In this document: piece after piece, positions 35,329 through 46,551 of the stretch | Layout: every line of letters starts with the position of its first letter | Numbering within the stretch: the stretch's first letter is position 1 | Assembly (NCBI GenBank): GCA_013054445.1 | Contig: JAAMPI010000042.1 | Span: 1 to 64,000 of the forward strand | Source of the DNA: Cudoniella acicularis | Lineage: Eukaryota; Ascomycota; Leotiomycetes; Helotiales; Helotiaceae | Length of the DNA: 64,000 bases | Reading direction: 5' to 3' | Notes under the pieces: model-generated | The model's database searches: none | Told to the model about the DNA's origin: nothing | Seen by the model: the letters and a program-made list of their open reading frames with translations, nothing else | Made by a program: the position numbers and the translations under genes

Positions 35329-37004
35329 AGCGATAGCGAAGGGGGAGGGGAGGTGGAGGTGAAAGTGTTGTTTGGATGTCGAGTATCAAACTGAAGACAG
35401 AAGGGAACGGGAACGGGAGAAGCTTACAGTACTTTCCAAGTAGCCGGCTGGCTCACAGCAAGACGGTACATGTACATGTACTCGTACTCACCTCACCTCC
35501 CGAGGCAAGCACGTATCTAATCATCATCCCGTTGCATCGTAGGGTGATTTTGCTGCTTGCAAGAGATGGGCTAGAGGGCAGAGGCCGATAGTCGCAGGGC
35601 ACCTGGAACTCTAGCAGGGCCACCCATGGGCCTGTGGGCCTGTGGCACAGCACCAGTGCCCCACCAAGCTGTACAGCTTTTCTCCATGCATGCAAACGCG
35701 ACGACGAGGGCGAATGGCGAGTCTTGGCGACAAGATTGTGCCAGCCTGCCAGCCTGCAAGGGTTTTGGGCGTTGAGCCTTCAAAGTCCAAGGACGGGAGC
35801 GCTCGTGGATAGCCTCTTTCCGGACGCTCTGTACCTGTCCCTGTTCCTGTACAAGCGTGGAGTGCCACCGACCACTGACGGAGGATTGCAAGGCCTTCAA
35901 GGAGTCGGTGGCGCTTCTTCTGGGAAAAGGGCAAGGAGAGCATGGCCATATAAGCATCAGGCTAGGTTCAATGGCGAATTCATTAATGCGGTGCCATGTA
36001 TTGTACAGCAGAAATTACAACGTTGAGATTTAGTTCCAGGGCAAGACATGTGATGTCAGAATTGAGTGAGGGGTGGGAACGCCACAGCAGTTTTTTTTTT
36101 TCTTCACCTTCTGCCGGGAAAAGCCCCGAGTGCCTCTCGCAATCCAGCGAATTGGGCACGAGTTGGCGCACGTTGAGGAACTCGGGACTTCGCGACACTT
36201 GTGCCGCTAAACACTGTTGCTTACTGGCTGGAGGGCCATGAAGACAGGGTCCGAAAGGCCCTCTTTTACAGTTCGAGTCATTTTATCAACTCCATGACCG
36301 CTGACCAGCCTTCTGCCATCGTGCAGTGAAACCCCCCTTTCACTTCGCGTACCACTACATGTACGATAGTACGATACCCCGCACTATGCAATGGATCCTA
36401 GAGCGACTGACTGAGCAAATAATGGTACATTACATGCATGTTGGCGCCTTTCAACCTCATTTGCTAAAGCATCTCTTTCGCAGTTTTACTGTTCACATGA
36501 TTTTGCAAAAAGTTCGTCATTGTCCCCTCTTTCTGCTGCTAGCTCCTCCTTCCTGCTAACGCTCATGGCAATGCACACATTCGGTATATTGGCCCACAGT
36601 GCTGCACATTTATGGCACCGTAGCTATGCGAAATAGCTTGTGGAACAAACCCTGCCCCTGCACCTCCTCTCCACTCAACCCCTCTCCGTTTCAGGGCTGT
36701 AGAGTTTTCTCTTGCCATCCCGCAGCTAAGCAGAGTCCATCCGGTCCAGATATATGCGCCGTCAATCGTAGCGGGTCGTCTCGTGAGTCCAGGATTCTAG
36801 GGCAGCTACTGCTATGGTCTCCTAGATCGCTTCGAGATGCCCCAATGGTTGAGAAATGCCTTGATGGATAGGAGCACCCGCGTTATACTTCTAAGCCGCA
36901 TCTGTAGGAGGGTACCCCGCGCTTTCAACAACAGAATCCTTCCGCAAGGATAGGCCTAGCATAGGAGACTGGGCGATGGAATTAGACGTGCTCATATGCT
37001 AGCT
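35329..37004. other. Intergenic, no gene seen
   Basis: About 1.7 kb between the SulP start codon and the Psf1 stop codon. The part next to 35.33 kb is purine/pyrimidine-rich promoter-like DNA. Frames around 35.45-36.2 kb overlap on both strands and resemble nothing. Confidence 0.5.
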
Positions 37005-37767
37005 TCAGCTGAGCTTCTGCAAGTATCCTTGTGCGATCAATCGCTCAACATCCCCTTTCCGAACGAAGAATTGCGAATTCTTGGTGAGGTTTATTGTCCT
37101 GTAACACCCAATTAGCATACTGGCAGATACGTCTTGCAGCTAATAAATGCATACCCGTATTCGGTTTGTATCTCGCCGGCATTCTTCAAGACTCGAACAT
37201 CGATAAACAAATCTCGTGGGGGTTCAAGGCTGCCAGTCAAATCGATGTCCGTCCATTTCCCCTTGTATGCAGATAATAGTTCGCCGTATTGCCTGACATA
37301 TTCCTCTTCTTCAGGACTTAGGCTGCTGCTGTTGCCTTCACCATTTCCTAAATCCGCACTACCATTTTGTCCCTCCCCAGGCATTCTCTGTTGCTGTGCT
37401 GCCAGATCTGCCACATCGCTACCATTCCAAACCATTTCCTCTAGCTTGTCTGTACGCGTTCGATGATAGGCAAGAAGACAACGCTTGTTCCTGCGCATAC
37501 AAAGATGGTTCACGAAAAGCCTGCATGCTGCTGCCGGATCGTCAGAGGGATTGAAAGAATTATTGAATGGCTGGAGGATATTTGTAGCATCCTTGTCGAG
37601 TTCTCGAACTTCTCGAGCAACAGCGCGTACTATCTCAGTCTGATACGGAGGAAGGTGCTCAAGTTTTTGAGTCCGCTTGGCGTGCTGCACCTAGAGGAAA
37701 TGTTAATGAGCATCCGATTTACATTTCCACGGACACATACCAGCTTGTTGCCCAAATCGCCGTACAT
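37005..37767 (-). CDS. PSF1: GINS complex subunit Psf1
   Basis: Three exons, 37767-37741 (nine codons, MYGDLGNKL), 37690-37155 and 37098-37005, with introns of 50 and 56 bases, give 218 residues, the usual Psf1 length. The hallmark NKRCLLAYHRTRTDKLEEM (about residues 75-95) and the C-terminal segment TEYGTINLTKNSQFFVRKGD with VERLIAQGYLQ are clear. Psf1 joins Sld5, Psf2 and Psf3 in GINS, which with Cdc45 and Mcm2-7 forms the replicative CMG helicase in the nucleus. An acidic, Gly/Ser-rich insert (about residues 105-130) separates the two domains, typical of filamentous fungi. All splice sites are canonical. Confidence 0.95.
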
Positions 37768-38680
37768 TGGTGTGGAAGAGCTGTAAACAAACAATCTGTC
37801 AGCCTTGCTGTGTTTAGGTAAGGGATCGCGTTCTTGACACTTAGGAACGCGCCTACTTTATCGCGCGCTTATTTAGCGCTTAGTGACGCATCGGAACAAC
37901 GACATTAGAGTGTTATGAAGCCTGGAATCTACCTAGGCATGACAGCTCTCATCACATAACAGCCTGCTATGATTGCATAAGACATCTCTCAACAGCCTAA
38001 TATCTTCACGATTTTATCTGAGCTAAGATTGAGAATGAGGTCTTCCTCCTATCGACCTCCTATCAAGCACAAGCGGCTACCTGCATGAACAATGGGCTTT
38101 GTTTTGAGATTACTCCTTTTGTGCTCATTTCAGGGTTCGAGTCGGTTCCTCTCTACAATCAATACCTCACTCAAACCAGGCATCAGTCACTTTACACCTT
38201 GACACTTTCTTGGATATGGTTGAATATGAACGCTCTCGAACCGGTCTATTTCCAACGGGAGTGAGGAGCAGACCGTCGAAAGAGGACATCGCCCATCAGA
38301 TATATTTTATGACCGTACGAATCAAGACTTCGGACACAATATATTGGCCACAGAGCATCGCTCCATTTAGATGGGGTTTTGTTGGGGCGGGATCGCGAAC
38401 CTTTCGATCCATCACTGCATTACAAAGTGTCGAGTAGAGTATTTCGCGGGCAACAACCTCGCCTACTCTGTAAATACAAGAAGCCACCTTGGTATGTCAC
38501 CTTGTATGAAAAAAACTTAAAAAATCCACCTTTTGGAATGAAACATGTCGACCTCCAACGCCTTCAATCGCTTCCCAATCCATGCTCTTATCACCCTTTC
38601 CGTTTCTCGGAATGCTCAATCCAGCCACATTATCACGACAGTTTCCTAAGCACCAACTCCTTCAATATCAACTTCCGAAA
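37768..38680. other. Intergenic, no gene seen
   Basis: About 0.9 kb comprising the Psf1 promoter and the 3' flank of the HMG gene. A short inverted repeat occurs around 38390-38412 (GGATCG-AAAGGTTCG-CGATCC on the minus strand). No tRNA fold could be completed there. Confidence 0.5.
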
Positions 38681-40357
38681 CTATTCACCATCCATCCACT
38701 TGTCAAACTCCTGTCCAGGATCTAATGACTCAACGTGCCAACCGTCTTGATTTCCCTTCAGGACATTCATGTGTGGATCTTGAATCGGCATGCCCTCCTG
38801 GTGCTGATCCAAGTCTCCAAATGAAATAAGAGGGTCGCCCAACTGGGGATCAACCATACCCAAGGAAGAGTGCAACTTTGGGTCACCGTGTTGAGTGTTG
38901 CCAAAATACACACCCTCAGTGTGATGATTCGCAAAGTTATTGTCGTGGTACAGGTCTAGCTCGCCCGAAGACAACAAAGAAGGGTCGATTTTATGTTCTG
39001 GTGCTGGTGCGGGTTGCCCTTCAAATTGCGGAAACGGATTCATCATGTCGAACTCTTGGCCTCCTGGCAACCCAAGGTATGAGTGCACGCCAGGTGCGGC
39101 GGTCTTGGTAAGAATCACGTCTTGAGCTCCAGATATTGTTGGGTTCTGTCGAATGGTTTGCTGGTAATACTCACCACTCTGCAAGTTGCCTTGATATTGT
39201 GCTGGTGGAGGCCGTCCAGGGTTGGTGGCTTGATACGACGATTTGTTGTATGTGCCGTAGTTTGGCGAGTTTTCCCTGGATGAGTATTGATATGCGGACC
39301 TTGTACTTGGATACATGACTGGCTGGTTTTGGGGTGGCTTAGTTCGTTGAGCATGTTTCGACTTTTTGGATCTCCTGGTAGTCCCGGTTCCCCAGTCATA
39401 ATCTGACAGTTCCGAATCATCTGTCAAGGGCTCTTCAGAATGTTTTCTCTTAGGTGTTTTTGCTGTTCCCGGCTTTGTTGGGGAGAACTTATAGCCCGGG
39501 TGTGCGTTCTGGTGGTTGATGCGTTCGATTCTGGCCCATTCGTTGAATTGCTCCTTGACTTCCTCGGGCTCTAGTGGCCAACTGTCCCCACACACTTGTG
39601 AGACCACCTGATGATTGTTTTGCAGACACCAGTCTTTCGTACGGTTTTGATAGGCCTTTCGATAGAGCATAAAGGAGTTCATTGGGCGTTTCACTTTGCC
39701 TGGTATCTTTCCTTCTTCTACCTCTTTACGTCGTTCTTCCGCAGATCGATTGACATAGGTTTCGATGTCCGCGACAGGTACATGCTTCCAGTCCTTCGTC
39801 AATTCGCTCAGAGGCTTCTCAAGCTTGGCGACTTTTTTTTTCTGCTTTGATCTTCTCCTTTATTTTTTTGGGCTTTGGTGTCTTGTCGACCCTGGATCTG
39901 GCTTCGGGTTTTGGTCTCAAACTTTGCGGACTTCGCTGAACCCCCAACCCGCTTCTCGTATGTAACATGTCATGTGTGTTCATTGACGGCGTGGGTGGTG
40001 ATGTTGCGGGTGTACTGTATTGGTCGTGATACATGGCTCCGTGGTATTCCGGGTGGAAGTTTTCCTGCTGCGGCGTCAATAGGGGCCAAGGGAAGATCTC
40101 ACTCAACTCACGTAGTGAATTCCTAGACCAGAATCTGGGTACTGATGTTGATAGCCATACCTGGGTTGCTGGCCGCGATAGGCATGGACGTCGTCTTGGG
40201 AGTGGTGAGGAGAGCCGTAATTTGATTGCAGATGAACGGCTTCGCCATGCTCAAAATTGTCTTGGGGAAAGGATGTGTTCGAGTTGTGTTGGACCAGATG
40301 ATGGAGATCATGCTGAAGAAGCTCGCCATTCGTCGCGGGAGGTGGGGATTGAGCCAT
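38681..40357 (-). CDS. HMG-box (MATA_HMG-type) transcription regulator (apparent +1 frameshift)
   Basis: Two exons, 40357-40112 and 40067-38681 (44-base intron), give 543 residues once one base is discounted. The HMG box, about residues 205-275, reads RPMNSFMLYRKAYQNRTKDW, NNHQVVSQVCGDSWPLEP, EEVKEQFNEWARIERINHQ and NAHPGYKFSP, matching the MATA_HMG group related to mating-type and sexual-development regulators. A conserved pre-box segment (LTKDWKHVPVADIETYVNRS) and a basic linker precede it. The C terminus is Gln/Pro/Asp-rich and could be an activation region. A run of nine A (plus-strand T 39833-39841) shifts the frame between KIKAEKK and VAKLEKPLSEL; eight A restore it. A nuclear DNA-binding role is inferred from the domain. 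Confidence 0.85.
39833..39841 (-). other. Frame-shifting A9 homopolymer in the HMG gene
   Basis: Nine A on the coding strand; eight join the two conserved halves in one frame. Confidence 0.7.
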
Positions 40358-42711
40358 CTCTTAGTTGGTCCGCCTCGTGTTGTTCCTGTGACAAAGATAG
40401 GCACGATTTCGATTTGACTTTAGTTGCTAAAACGATCACGCCTTTGTGAAAGCCAAGCGGTTGAACGAAGTGCTCAGCAGATAGCGAAAAATTATGGAGA
40501 AGTGCGCTCTATTGTAGTCCGATTGCTGCTGCTTCTTGGCGCAAATCAATATAGCAGGCTGCTCGCAGCGATGCTGAAGGAGAATCTCGCAATATTCACG
40601 CGCAGGAATGACGGTATATGGTGCGAGTACAGATTGCTGTACAAATGAAGCGACGTGCGATAAGCCTTGCCGCCTGTGCTGTTGTGAGAAGGCTTCCTAA
40701 GTGACGCTCGGTAGCCCAGCGAGACCAGTGAGCTACTTAAAGAACAGATCCGAATTCTAGAAAGGTATTCTAGAGATGTTCTTTCGCAGTAAGATAGTTC
40801 ATCTGATGTGACTGCTATTAGGCTTTGGTCTGAGAAATCGATCAAGCGGGAGGGGTTTGTCTTTTCTCTCAGTTGATGCAGTATGAGAAAGTTTTGGGAC
40901 GAACCTATTGCAAGCATCCGTCTTGCAGCAACCTGCCCACTTCCTAGCAGAACAGTGTTCTGGAACTGCAGCAACGAACAGCTGAGATGCCAGGTTCCAG
41001 GGCACGGTACCCCTGAATCAACACAGAGGCTCTAAGGCTTTCTGTCGTAGTCTGTCCTTTGTCGGACGGTGTGTCAAGACGTTGAGTGACTCAATAATTG
41101 GAGATACAGCGGCTTTGCAAAAGCAAGATGGTCTTTGTTTTGAAACCTTCAGTTCTAAGAAAGGATTTCCTGCTGGCCTTTATGTATTCAACATTGGCCA
41201 CAGTTCAAAGGAAATTGACGGATTGGGCGATTTTGACGAAGATAGGATTTCTGCTTTCGGCCAACCACTTTTCCGCACACAATCAATTCACGAACGCAGT
41301 GCACATAGTCAACCTCCCGAAAGCGCATTTAAGCGCTTGTTTGAGTGGCTTTGTGTGAATTTTTTGCATTATGCCATTTCCTAGATTTAAAGTCGAGATG
41401 GCTTCAATGAAATTAGCACTTCATACGGCAGGCCGCCACCTCTTCCTGTGAGGGCAAAGGACCCAATACCACAGCATCACGTTGCTTGTCACAAGCAAGA
41501 CATGACTAAGATAGGTTCTCTTCGAGGCTACAAGTGAGCACAAACAGCACGGCTTCCTCCTATTTGAGATCCATGGATGGGATCTTGTGGGTCTCTCCAC
41601 CAGTTCACGCACATGCATCGGTTCGCAGCTGCTACAAGCCAGGACAACCCTGCCCAGTCTCGGCGTATTTATGGCATCAGCCGTCGGCGAGGGATGCTTG
41701 CATAGTTACATAAATCAGCTGAGCGCTTAGTGGCTGCCTCTTCTCTCTGGAATGTCGCCTCTTCCATTTCCGGCGCAGAAAACGGGGGCAAACCCACCAG
41801 AGGCACATGATCCTCATAGGACACGTGAGAGCGAGCACACGGTGCCATACACACGCGCAGGCGGATTCTGGGGAGCTCGATGTGCGGGGAGCGCCGCTGC
41901 AAAAAGCTGTGTGTGTGCGACCCTACTGTCATGGCTATGGTTGGCATCGCAGCCACGGCACATTGCAAGGCCAAGCGAGCGTGAACTCTGCGGGTGGCTG
42001 CAGGAGCAGGCCAGCTCCTGTGAGATGGGCTAAGACTGTTTGAACGTCTGTTTCACAAGGATCAGGACTCTTTTCCACGCATATGAAGGCTGCAATCTCT
42101 CCCATAGGTGGTGGCTGTTGAGTGATGGGTCTTGGGGTGTGCTGGAGTGTTATTGCGACACGTCTTCAGGGCATCACCGCCTTCTCCAATATTCTCCCCT
42201 ACTTTGGATTGGTAGCTTGGTAAGACCGCGATTTTGAAATAGCTATCATCGTCTTACCTACTACTCATTGGTAGAGAGCTGGCCGAGCAAGTCACGACTC
42301 CGAAGCGGATGGTTGATGAACAGCCCTGTTATTTTCACCTTGCAAAGCAATCCTCAGCGTTGTTTTCAGCCCACAGCAACAAATATTGAAGCATATCACC
42401 GGCAGAGGATTCGGCTTAGCGTTTCCGGTGAGTTGATATAGAGCTATGACTAGTCCATGAACAACTTCTCGCTTCCATACTTCCAATTGCAGGCTCAAAA
42501 GCACCCCAGCTTTCCCCATTTTGTTCCTACTCCTAAAATCTTAAATACTCTCAGAGAATTTCTTTGTCAGTATAGCTAAAATGTGAAGAATTTCACCTGG
42601 CTATTCAATTTTGAAGATCTGGATTGTGTTGAACGTATTTGCATTTTTAATCGTTGGGGTATTTTTAAATCTTTGTTTTGTGTATCACAAACATCAACAA
42701 ACCTTAACCCA
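40358..42711. other. Intergenic, no gene seen
   Basis: About 2.35 kb upstream of the HMG gene and downstream of the aminomethyltransferase gene. Frames are short and unrecognisable on both strands. A long upstream region is common for developmental HMG regulators, but no specific site was identified. Confidence 0.5.
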
Positions 42712-44121
42712 TCATGCTGGTGCCTCTCCCTTCCAGTATTTGCTTGGTACAAAAGGCATCTTAATGACCTGTGCCTTGCGTTTCTTTCCCCTCACAACAA
42801 CATCCACTTCCGTTCCAGACTTGTGGAAGCCATCTTGAATATATCCCATCGCAATGTTTTTACCCAAGGTTGGGCTTGGACAGCCACTTGTAATGTTTCC
42901 AATTGTCTCACCCTTCTCGTTCACAATCTCGGCACCTTCTCTCGCGGGAGCTCCTTGGACAATCAGACCAACTCGTCGTCTCTCCACGCCCTCCCCGCCT
43001 TTGCTCTTGGGCTTGAGCTGACTCAAAACAACCTTATCCCCATGGAATCCTCCACCAGTTCTCCTGTTCTTTCCAATGACCCAACTGAGAGCAGCCTCGA
43101 CAGGTGTCGTAGAATCATCTAGATCATGCCCATAAAGACACATGCCCGCCTCCAATCTCAAACTATCTCTTGCTCCTAATCCTGCTAACTGCAGTTTCTC
43201 AGGAGTAGCACTTTCTAACAATGCCTCCGTAACAGCCACCGTTTCCTCATCCGGAATCGAGATTTCAAATCCATCTTCACCGGTGTAACCACCTCGACTA
43301 ACCAACAAGGGACTCGAGATTTCCATACTCAACAATTTAACCTTCACAAATTTTGATTGTCCAAAATATATCTCCCTCAATTTCGCTTCCTCTGGCTCAG
43401 CCAAAATGCCTGCTAGAATCTCCTCGCTCAACGGCCCTTGCAAAGCAATCAACCCAGCCCCATTATCAACTTTCCACTGAACCTCTTCACCACCCTGTTT
43501 CTTGAAGACCGCAAGTTGTTCCTCAAAGTATTTCAGATCTTTCTCCCTGCACCCGGCATTTGTAACCACGTAAAACATCTCCGGTCCTAATCTCGTAATG
43601 ATCGTATCGTCCACAATGCCGCCCGTCACGGGCCAAAGAAGCGTGCTCAATCCATTTTTATGTGTTTCCAACTCAGTGATACTAGCAGGTGTAACTCTCT
43701 CCAGGAAAGCAGTAGCACCGGGGCCGAAAAACCGATGCTGAACCATGTGCGAGACATCGAAAAGTGAGGCGTGGCTGCGCGTGAAGTGGTGCGAGGCGCT
43801 GACGCTCAGAGAGGAGTATTGGACAGGCATGTGGAAGCCGCCAAAGGGGACCATCTTGGCGCCATGTGCGAGGTGAAGGTCGTAGAGAGGAGTTTTCTGG
43901 AGATCAGTGGAAGCGGCAGATGAGGAGGCATGTCGGGCAGTGTTTGATGTTGTCGTTGGGGAGGGCAATCGTAAAAGTTGGAGGTTTTGGAGCGGTTGCG
44001 GTGTGGAATGCGGGGTTACTTTTCGATTAATAGCTGTTGAGAGGGCACGCGATGAGCGTGATGCCGAATCGCGAGCGGCTACGGCATCTCTGATATGTTT
44101 TGCAGCTCTTAGACGCTTCAT
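42712..44121 (-). CDS. GCV1: Mitochondrial aminomethyltransferase (glycine cleavage T protein)
   Basis: Intronless, 469 residues. The first ~65 residues are rich in Arg, Ser and Ala with few acids, a mitochondrial presequence. The GcvT fold follows, with FGGFHMPVQYSSLS, SLFDVSHMVQHRFFGP, ITRLGPEMFYVVTNAGCREK, SRGGYTGEDGFEISIPDE and GLGARDSLRLEAGMCLYGHD. The C-terminal GcvT domain carries VEAALSWVIGKNRR and the IGNITSG motif. The enzyme transfers the methylene group from aminomethyl-lipoyl H protein to tetrahydrofolate, releasing ammonia, within the glycine decarboxylase complex of the matrix. Length and motif order match the family, with no missing core residues seen. Confidence 0.96.
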   Translation of the reverse strand: MKRLRAAKHIRDAVAARDSASRSSRALSTAINRKVTPHSTPQPLQNLQLLRLPSPTTTSNTARHASSSAASTDLQKTPLYDLHLAHGAKMVPFGGFHMPVQYSSLSVSASHHFTRSHASLFDVSHMVQHRFFGPGATAFLERVTPASITELETHKNGLSTLLWPVTGGIVDDTIITRLGPEMFYVVTNAGCREKDLKYFEEQLAVFKKQGGEEVQWKVDNGAGLIALQGPLSEEILAGILAEPEEAKLREIYFGQSKFVKVKLLSMEISSPLLVSRGGYTGEDGFEISIPDEETVAVTEALLESATPEKLQLAGLGARDSLRLEAGMCLYGHDLDDSTTPVEAALSWVIGKNRRTGGGFHGDKVVLSQLKPKSKGGEGVERRRVGLIVQGAPAREGAEIVNEKGETIGNITSGCPSPTLGKNIAMGYIQDGFHKSGTEVDVVVRGKKRKAQVIKMPFVPSKYWKGEAPA

Positions 44122-44477
44122 TTTGAATCAATTGGTGTATATGCGCCTGTCTTGCTTTCAAAACGAAAGTTCTGCTTTGGTTGATCTCGGTTCGGTTTCT
44201 GCACAGCGTCAATCCCGAGGTGGGGCAAAGCTGACCACTCTACTTCGCGCAACGGGACAATCATGTGAACAAAAAGACTAAACAAACTCCTCAAGTTGTT
44301 TCATTAGTCTCTACTCTATTCTAACACCACAGCGTTGAATATTAACGCGTCGCTGAGAAGTATGTGGATCAAAAAATCCCAAGATACAATCTTGAGCACC
44401 AATCCGAGCCCCTTCCCCAACATGATAATACAGCCATATCTCTGATCCTACCTATCAGAGCAACGATCTCGTTAATC
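44122..44477. promoter_or_regulatory. Short intergenic region upstream of GCV1
   Basis: About 356 bases between the GCV1 start codon and the stop codon of the V-ATPase subunit H gene, both on the minus strand. It must hold the GCV1 promoter and the VMA13 3' end. No specific site was identified. Confidence 0.5.
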
Positions 44478-46014
44478 TCATTTTGTTTCGAAGCTATATC
44501 TCAACCATCCAGATAAAGCGTTTAAGCTTTCCCACCGAACTGACTCTTCCTTTTCAGCCATCAACTCCATAACTCGAGTCTTCAAGCCAAGCTTTTCCAG
44601 TTGATACCGCTTTTCGGGCACTTCTTTAACTAAAAATCCCACGTCGTTGCATGCAATTGCAAGAACCTGTTTATCATTATCCCAAGACTTGCTCATGATC
44701 TCCGCAAGCTTCCTGGGAAGCTCACCCTTTTCGTGCTCCAAGATTCTGCGAGCATTTTCAGCCCAAAAGGTTGGGCTGCGATGTGGCGGTGACCAGCGTA
44801 GATGCCCCGAGTTAACTTCCGCAGCATATTCATCGAATGTCGTCTGAGTTTTAGTATACTCATCAAGAATTTCACTGAGATTCTGGAGGTCCTCCTGGAG
44901 ATCTGGGTCTGTAAGATGCCGCCCAGTAATATTTTGCAACAAAGCTGGGAGACGAGCAAGTACAGCGGCAGGAAGAAGTGTCTGCCTATTCGAAGAGAGC
45001 AGATTGTATAGTGATGATATGAGTAGCCGTGTCGTTTTCTCCTTCGGTGAAAGACGAAGTAATTGGGTGTAAAGAGGGATAATGTCATACTCGCTGTTTG
45101 CTCTTAGCTTGCGCCCAACATGAAATGGCAAACTTCCACTTACTCCTCAAGGCCCTCTCCAATAATAGCGCCCTCAAAGCTTAGCTGCCACAGAACTAGA
45201 AGAACATGATAAAGCAATTGAAGGCCAACCCCGCCACCAAGGGACCCTTCAATATTCGTTCGAACACTTGAAGCTCCACTCCAAAGTGTTGAAGCAGAAT
45301 CCCCGTTTGATCCAACACTTGCAACAGCTCGTAGAATATCAATCAGGGGTCCAACAGTCTCGCTTCTGTGATCCCAAAAGAGCTCTCTTGACTTCTTGCC
45401 TCGCAATAATGCAGAGTATTCCAGCACTGCAATGTCCTGCAAGCCCCCATCCGTATTCTTCGTCAAGGTGGAGAGGTACGAGAACAGTTGCGGCATTGCT
45501 AACTCCCCCTTCGCCGAGACGCTCGGGGCATTGCCAATCATGCTTGCTAGTACAGTCGATGTGAGAAGCGGTATGGGGCTTTCGGGATCGTTGGACTGTG
45601 CGAGGAACGGTAGAAAAGGTTCGTAAGGATCTGGGTGCTCTGAAAGAGCTTTCGATAGAGCTGGGATGCCTGTGAAGTATTTGTTAGCTCTATCTCAGCT
45701 AGCCAAAATGTGTGCGTACCATCAAGCAAGTCTCCTAGGAGGACTAGGACGTATTGCACAACATGCGCACTCTTTGCAACAGATTCTAAGACACTTGGCT
45801 TTCCAGATGCACCCACGAACAGCGTACGATAACCCTCCAGATCCCCTTCGACGATCGCCTTCCTTTGATCTTTCCTAACCTTGTCGACGGCTCGGATCTT
45901 GCTCAATTGATCATCGCTGATTGTGCCAGCTCGAACAGCTCCATCCCAAGGAATTGACCTGAGGCGGATGTTGTTTTGAAGCGATGCGAGATATGTTGGG
46001 GGATCTAGAGACAT
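44478..46014 (-). CDS. VMA13: V-type proton ATPase subunit H
   Basis: Three exons, 46014-45720, 45669-45144 and 45093-44478, separated by two introns of exactly 50 bases, give 478 residues, the typical size. The N terminus (MSLDPPTYLASLQNNIRLRS, IPWDGAVRAG) and C terminus (DNDKQVLAIACNDVGFLVKE, EKRYQLEKLGLKTRVMELM, SVRWESLNALSGWL) match fungal Vma13. The protein is an alpha-helical HEAT/armadillo-like solenoid that joins V1 to Vo on the vacuolar membrane. It is needed for ATP-driven proton pumping and for silencing free V1. All joins preserve frame (GLLDG-IPALSK and EGLED-EYDIIP). Confidence 0.95.
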
Positions 46015-46551
46015 GATGGGTGAACTGATCAGCTCCCTGTATCGTCAGGAATACTTCTTAGCTGGGGAGGGTAGGGTGAAGCCTGGCCGGTCAACAGTTG
46101 CAGCTTGGGGGAGCTGGACAACTGGGGAGCTCTTATCGATCGAGGCAGTCGCTTAGCTAGCTCCCTCGCTTACCCAAATTCCCTCCCCTTTCCTCATCTG
46201 AGACATCACTAGTCAGCTGACGATTTTCACAGATTTTCAGAGTTTGGCGGCCTCCTTCCTATCACTTATAACTTGGTCATGAGCCTAGAAAAGCAGCCGG
46301 GTTTTTGAGTGTGGTGTTTGCAATCGATTCCAGTGAAGCTACTCTTGCGTGAAAGAAGCCATGAAAAGAGCCTACGCGTTCATACACAGGCGAAATTGCA
46401 ACACCGTACAGTTGTACAGGATTCAAAGATTCTTCCTCTTTTGGAGGCTTTTGGATCCAGTGTCCTTGGACCTACAGCGCGTGAATGAGTATTTACTCGA
46501 ATTTCTCCACCAAGGCTGAATTGTTATTTTAAGAATCTAGGTAGCTCTATC
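46015..46551. promoter_or_regulatory. VMA13 upstream region
   Basis: About 540 bases between the VMA13 start codon and the end of the MFS pseudogene. CT-rich segments near 46.15-46.2 kb look promoter-like. No gene. Confidence 0.45.

Noticed and set aside
38379..38460. Possible tRNA around GGTTCGCGATCCC on the minus strand
   Set aside because: The box-B-like motif could not be folded into a T arm and no anticodon arm or A box lies at the right spacing; only a local palindrome.
40945..40962. Palindrome AGAACAGTGTTCT
   Set aside because: Short imperfect palindrome resembling an animal hormone-response element; no fungal counterpart, likely chance.
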